DNA of 64,000 bases, from NCBI GenBank assembly GCA_043819345.1, contig JBDREX010000018.1, positions 28,096-92,095 of the forward strand. The letters are read 5' to 3'. The translations under genes were made by a program, and so were the position numbers. The notes beneath the pieces were generated by a model, which saw nothing but the letters and a program-made list of their open reading frames with translations, had not been told where the DNA came from and did not search any database. This DNA is from CAYRDK01 sp043819345. GTDB taxonomy: Bacteria; Omnitrophota; Gorgyraeia; Velamenicoccales; Velamenicoccaceae. Shown in pieces: positions 60,367 through 64,000 of this stretch; the stretch's first letter is position 1; each line of letters starts with the position of its first letter.

Positions 60367-61548
60367 ATGAAACAGTTTTTAGAAGGTTCGCATGCTGTTG
60401 CGGAGATTGTTAAAAGGTGTAAGCCTGGCGTTGTTTCTGCTTATCCGATTACGCCTCAGACGCATATTGTTGAAGATTTAGCTCAGATGGTCGCTGATCA
60501 GGAGTTAAACGCTCAGTTTGTTAATGTAGAAAGTGAGCATTCAGCGGCTTCAGTTGTTTTGGGGGCCGAGGCAGCAGGCGTGAGGTCTTATACGGCAACG
60601 AGTTCTCAGGGGCTTCTTTTGATGGCAGAAGTTGTTTTTAATATCGGCGGAATGCGCCTGCCTTTAGTGATGACGTGTGCTAACCGGGCTATTTCAGCGC
60701 CAATTAATATTTGGAATGACCAGCAGGATGTCATGGCGGTTCGGGACGCTGGCTGGATATTGCTTTTTGCGGAGAATAATCAGGAGGCTGTTGATTTGCA
60801 TTTAAAAGCTTACCGTATTGCTGAAGACAAGCGGGTTATGCTTCCTGTTATGGTGAACATGGATGGTTTTATTCTAACACATGGCATGGAAACAGTTGAT
60901 ATGCCGTCACAAGAAGAAGTCGACCAGTTTCTTCCTCCGTATGAGACGGATTATAAATTGGATGTTGATAATCCAAAAACAATGGGTTTTTTAGGTGATC
61001 CTGATTATTATCTGGAAATGAGATATATGGTTCAGAAGACTCAGCAGGAATCGTTAGCTGTTATTATGGAAGTAGCGCAGGCTTTTGGAAAACAGTTTAA
61101 CAGGGGCGCGGAAGGTTTAGTAGAAGGGTATAAACTTGAAGATGCCGAATACGTTTTTGTAGCGATGGGCTCTGTTTGCGGTACGATCAAAGATGCTATT
61201 GATGAATTGCGGCAACAGGGTAAAAAGGTTGGCTTGTTAAAGGTTATTGCCTATAGGCCTTTTCCGGTGGAAGCAATTGTATCGGCTCTGAGTAAGGCTA
61301 AAAAAGTTGCTGTTGTCGATAAGTCAATTTCGCTTGGTGGGTTTGGGCCGCTTTATACAGATTTAAAAACCTCAGTAGGCTCTTTAAAAGAAAAGGCGCC
61401 TGATGTGAGTGGTTTTGTCTTAGGCTTGGGTGGACGGGATATTAAGAAGGCGTCTATTTTTGAAGTTTACGAAAAATTGTCTGGAAAACAGGTTGACTGT
61501 GAATTTATTGGGCTGAAACAAGAATTATTGGAGGAGAAAAATGGTTGA
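60367..61548 (+). CDS. porA: 2-oxoacid:ferredoxin oxidoreductase, alpha subunit
   Basis: A 393-residue subunit beginning with the GSHAVAEIVKRCKPGVVSAYPITPQTHIVE motif, then VESEHSAASVVLGAEAAGVRSYTATSSQGLLLM and a C-terminal AYRPFPVEAIVSAL. It holds the pyrimidine side of TPP and domain II with the substrate site. It overlaps porB by eight bases. The GSHA start favours pyruvate over branched acids, without proof. Confidence 0.94.
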   Translation: MKQFLEGSHAVAEIVKRCKPGVVSAYPITPQTHIVEDLAQMVADQELNAQFVNVESEHSAASVVLGAEAAGVRSYTATSSQGLLLMAEVVFNIGGMRLPLVMTCANRAISAPINIWNDQQDVMAVRDAGWILLFAENNQEAVDLHLKAYRIAEDKRVMLPVMVNMDGFILTHGMETVDMPSQEEVDQFLPPYETDYKLDVDNPKTMGFLGDPDYYLEMRYMVQKTQQESLAVIMEVAQAFGKQFNRGAEGLVEGYKLEDAEYVFVAMGSVCGTIKDAIDELRQQGKKVGLLKVIAYRPFPVEAIVSALSKAKKVAVVDKSISLGGFGPLYTDLKTSVGSLKEKAPDVSGFVLGLGGRDIKKASIFEVYEKLSGKQVDCEFIGLKQELLEEKNG

Positions 61549-62410
61549 GACGTTATTTAAACCGGGACATACGGCGTGTGCTGGCTGCGGGCAAGCTATT
61601 GCCGCGCGCTTAGTTGTAGATACAGCAGGAAAAAATACGATTATTGCCAATAATACAGGCTGTTTGGAAGTTTTTTCAACGAAATATCCTGAATCTTCTT
61701 GGGATGTTCCATTTGTTCATTCGCTTTTTGAAAATTGCGCGGCTGTCGCTTCTGGTGTCGAGTCAGCATTGAAGTATCTTGGAAAAAAAGATTCTATTAA
61801 TGTTATCGCGCAGGCGGGGGATGGAGGTACGGCGGATATTGGTTTACAGGCGCTTTCCGGCATGCTTGAAAGAGGCCATGATATCCTATATGTTTGTTAT
61901 GATAATGAGGCCTATATGAATACAGGTATTCAGCGCAGCGGCTTGACTCAGACGACATCAAATACAACCACAACGCCTCCAGGGAAAGCTTCGATCGGTA
62001 ATCCGAGACCTAAAAAACCTATGCCTGAGATCGCTGCAGCACACGGCATTCCTTATGTTGCAACCGCATCTGTTGGTATTCCGATGGATATCCAGAATAA
62101 AGTAAAGAAAGCTCTAAAAATTAAAGGGCCAAAATATCTCCAGATTCATGTTCCGTGTCCTTTGGGGTGGCGCCATGAACCAAACCTGACACTTGAAGTT
62201 GCTAAAGCAGCGGTAGAAACAGGCCTATATCCGTTGTTTGAGTATAACAATGGACAGTTAACCTCAAGGAAGATCGCTAAGATTAAGCCTGTTGAAGAGT
62301 ATTTGAAGCTTCAGGGGCGTTTTAAACATTTGCTTAAAGATCCCGATGGATTAAAGGTTATTCAGGGTGTTGCGGATGAGAATATTAAAAAATATGGTTT
62401 GAAAGCGTAA
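61541..62410 (+). CDS. porB: 2-oxoacid:ferredoxin oxidoreductase, beta (TPP) subunit
   Basis: A 289-residue subunit. The TPP-Mg motif is GDGGTADIGLQALSGMLERG...NEAYMNTG. Cysteines ligating the proximal cluster are in HTACAGCGQ, NTGCLEV and PCPLGW, matching known PorB. The enzyme interconverts pyruvate and CoA with acetyl-CoA, CO2 and reduced ferredoxin. A rubredoxin gene follows by 10 bases. Confidence 0.95.
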   Translation: MVETLFKPGHTACAGCGQAIAARLVVDTAGKNTIIANNTGCLEVFSTKYPESSWDVPFVHSLFENCAAVASGVESALKYLGKKDSINVIAQAGDGGTADIGLQALSGMLERGHDILYVCYDNEAYMNTGIQRSGLTQTTSNTTTTPPGKASIGNPRPKKPMPEIAAAHGIPYVATASVGIPMDIQNKVKKALKIKGPKYLQIHVPCPLGWRHEPNLTLEVAKAAVETGLYPLFEYNNGQLTSRKIAKIKPVEEYLKLQGRFKHLLKDPDGLKVIQGVADENIKKYGLKA

Positions 62411-62420
62411 AGGTGGTCTT

Positions 62421-62582
62421 ATGGAAAAATGGGTTTGCGAAGTCTGTGGATATATCTACGATCCAGCTGTTGGTGATCCTGATCACGGCGTTTTAATTGG
62501 AACAAAGTTTGAAGATATTCCACAAGATTGGGTTTGTCCTGAGTGTGGTGTTGGGAAAGATAGTTTTAAGAAGCTATCTTAA
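62421..62582 (+). CDS. Rubredoxin
   Basis: A 53-residue protein with the two knuckles CEVCGYIYDP and CPECGVGKDSF that bind one iron, and the family-typical GDPDHG and FEDIPQDWVCP segments. SD AAAGGTGG. It is the last gene of the por operon and probably carries electrons to oxygen- or peroxide-reducing enzymes. Confidence 0.95.
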   Translation: MEKWVCEVCGYIYDPAVGDPDHGVLIGTKFEDIPQDWVCPECGVGKDSFKKLS

Positions 62583-62597
62583 GATTCATTTTTAATT

Positions 62598-62689
62598 AAA
62601 GCTGCGGGCTGCAAACTATGAGACAATAGGTTTAAAAAGATGCGTTTTTGACCTTTGGACGGAGAGTTTGAGGCGGGCAGCTTTTTTTT
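62598..62689 (+). terminator. Possible terminator after the por-rubredoxin operon
   Basis: AAAGCTGC (62598-62605) can pair with GCAGCTTT (62677-62684), followed by more T. The loop is 71 bases, so it is less convincing than the other terminators. Confidence 0.35.
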
Positions 62690-62701
62690 GTAAGGGTGTT
62701 T

Positions 62702-63757
62702 ATGAAATCTTCTGATCGTAAAGAGGCGACTGATAAAGATATTTTTTTGGCCTGGGAAAGGGCGGATAGCCCTGGCAAAAGGGTCAAGGCGTTGTTGCCG
62801 CTATGCGCTTCTATATTATTCAGGCCTGCTTTGTTTTTTAAAGCTGTTGCTCTGTTAGGGCGTCTGGATTTGAAGAAGCGGCTATGGAGGGCTTTTGTTT
62901 TTGCTTTGATCCTAGGCTATCTTAAGCTTTTGCTGGACGTTGTTAATATTTATTGGGTTGAATATCTGGCTAAGAATTTTCTGGAAGGGTCAAAGCAACT
63001 ACAAATCAGCCTCCTATCAGCAACTATTATTCAATCCCCGTTTTTTATTTTGCGCCCGCTGATTAATTTTATGTTGGTTTTCCTGGTATTATCTATCAGC
63101 ATTAAGCTTGTGCTGGGATTTGACAAAAAGCTTTCTCCGCTTTTTTTGATCATATGCTATAAGAGCGCGTCAGAAATTTTTTATCTTCTGCCTATTGTTG
63201 GCGGCCTAATCGCTTTAGCATGGTCTTTGTTTATTTTTATTGTGGGGTTAAGGGAGTGTTATCGTGCGGATATATTGCGCTTGATCATGGCTGGTTTTAT
63301 TATGCCGGTTTTGATTGCTATTTTTATTGTTTTGGCCGCCGGGCCATCTTTTAATAATTTTATTCTTTCTATTTATCCGGAGACAAGGTCTCAGGTTACC
63401 AAAATTAACGAAACGAGTGCTTTTATTTCTACGCAGGATATTAGTAAAGCGATAGCACAATATAAACAGGAATTGGGTTTTTATCCGGCTCATTTGGGGG
63501 TTTTGGATAAGTATCTTGGTAGTGGAGTCGCCCAGGAGTTAGACTCGTCTTTGGGTTCGGGAGGCTATAATTATCTCTACCACAAAATGGATGAACATCA
63601 TTTTACACTTTTTGTCAAACCAATGGAAAAAGATACAACGGGCAGATTTACGTTTTATACGGATGAAACCGGCAAGATTTATCTTGATGATGCTGGAGGA
63701 AAAGTGATAGACAGTGCGCAAGAAGTGCAACAACTTATTCTTAATAACAAGGGTTGA
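62702..63757 (+). CDS. Yip1-like membrane protein with pseudopilin-like C-terminal domain
   Basis: A 351-residue protein. The ATG at 62702 is six bases after AAGGG; a GTG at 62696 is less likely. Residues 1-60 are soluble and basic; about 65-230 hold five hydrophobic segments in a Yip1-type arrangement. The last 110 residues (TQDISKAIAQYKQELGFYPAHLGVLDKYL, SLGSGGYNYLYH, FTFYTDETGKIYLDD) follow the C-terminal fold of type II secretion pseudopilins (GspG-like), without a prepilin N terminus. Such a domain may serve as a decoy or partner for secretion-system components. No gsp genes are in the window. Confidence 0.68.
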   Translation: MKSSDRKEATDKDIFLAWERADSPGKRVKALLPLCASILFRPALFFKAVALLGRLDLKKRLWRAFVFALILGYLKLLLDVVNIYWVEYLAKNFLEGSKQLQISLLSATIIQSPFFILRPLINFMLVFLVLSISIKLVLGFDKKLSPLFLIICYKSASEIFYLLPIVGGLIALAWSLFIFIVGLRECYRADILRLIMAGFIMPVLIAIFIVLAAGPSFNNFILSIYPETRSQVTKINETSAFISTQDISKAIAQYKQELGFYPAHLGVLDKYLGSGVAQELDSSLGSGGYNYLYHKMDEHHFTLFVKPMEKDTTGRFTFYTDETGKIYLDDAGGKVIDSAQEVQQLILNNKG

Positions 63758-63818
63758 GAAAAACAAAGAAATATGTTAAGATTGTTCAAAATTGTGAAGT
63801 GAGTGGGAGGGGAAGAGT

Positions 63819-63981
63819 ATCAGCTCATGAGGCTGATCCCTGCCTACCGACAGGTAGGCGCCTACGACGGAAATTCGGCCTATTAACTTATGTTCACTTT
63901 GTTCCATAAGTTAAGGCCTTTGAAAACAGGGAATAAACATAACTCCTGGCATAACCACTGGGAAGATTCAAAGAATCTTCC
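63819..63981. repeat. Cluster of four hairpins in the non-coding right end
   Basis: Perfect inverted repeats follow in series: 63819-63824 with 63832-63837 (6 bp), 63842-63848 with 63853-63859 (7 bp, GACA loop), 63883-63892 with 63905-63914 (10 bp, with outer GGCC pairs), and 63961-63969 with 63973-63981 (9 bp, AAA loop). There is no coding frame. It may be a dispersed repeat or a structured RNA that continues outside the window. Confidence 0.5.
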
Positions 63982-64000
63982 TCAGTATGCTGTGAGAGTA

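Noticed and set aside
1..64000. tRNA, rRNA and CRISPR loci
   Set aside because: I looked in all gaps for T-loop GTTCGA-type cores, rRNA signatures and regularly spaced repeats and found none; the heptamer repeat at 43623 has no spacers.

Overview
The window is a dense bacterial gene array in which every gene I could support (57 intact, one truncated at the left edge) lies on the + strand. The + strand is visibly T/G rich. The organism has two membranes: there is a TonB-dependent outer-membrane receptor, a periplasmic Trx-DsbD fusion, many Sec signal peptides and lipoproteins, and an ion-translocating pyrophosphatase. Pyruvate:ferredoxin oxidoreductase, rubredoxin, FeoAB and radical-SAM enzymes point to an anaerobic or low-oxygen life. 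With the very large multidomain protein at the left edge and the AT-rich intergenic repeats, this fits an uncultured lineage such as Candidatus Omnitrophota (OP3). That placement is inference from gene content only. No rRNA, tRNA, CRISPR, transposase or phage gene was found.

Layout. 1-5273: C-terminal part of a giant fusion protein (two methyltransferase-like folds, a CheD-like deamidase domain, a GT4 glycosyltransferase). 5539-6431: two single-domain PilZ proteins. 6518-24702: a carbohydrate locus with a GH94 phosphorylase, a sugar ABC importer without its ATPase, two related secreted clan-A glycosidase-like proteins separated by a secreted tandem carbohydrate-binding-like protein, a secreted TPR protein, a ROK and a LacI regulator, a coiled-coil envelope protein and a MetE-like protein. 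24838-32830: envelope and ion functions (secreted acidic protein, HAD phosphatase, YggT, two CNNM/CBS proteins, Trx-DsbD fusion, membrane pyrophosphatase). 32969-36838: YgiQ and FeoAB.

36835-44726: a sulfur-transfer neighbourhood (PP-loop thiolase-like protein, NifU C-domain scaffold, LarE-like sulfurtransferase, NifS/IscS cysteine desulfurase, MnmA), interleaved with an ArsB/NhaD-type permease and a TonB receptor. 44723-49661: a membrane metallopeptidase, NadA, a DgkA-type kinase, a UDP-sugar dehydrogenase and a GT2 glycosyltransferase. 49707-54658: a lone receiver domain, secreted cyclophilin, a 51-residue membrane protein, cold-shock protein, DUF2156, RmuC, YggU and YfiH. 54781-59052: a thiol-redox block (Trx/ferritin-like fusion, glutaredoxin, thioredoxin reductase, CutA, CcdA, TlpA-like) followed by a Fur/PerR regulator whose upstream promoter carries an 18-bp perfect palindrome. 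59443-62582: four-subunit pyruvate:ferredoxin oxidoreductase plus rubredoxin. 62702-63757: a Yip1-like membrane protein fused to a pseudopilin-like domain, then a hairpin-rich non-coding tail.

Starts were moved inward wherever a Shine-Dalgarno sequence or family conservation favoured a later codon. Most genes have good SD sequences, but feoA, ygiQ and the receiver gene start directly behind a promoter -10 box and look leaderless. Family names are from motif recognition, not database searches.
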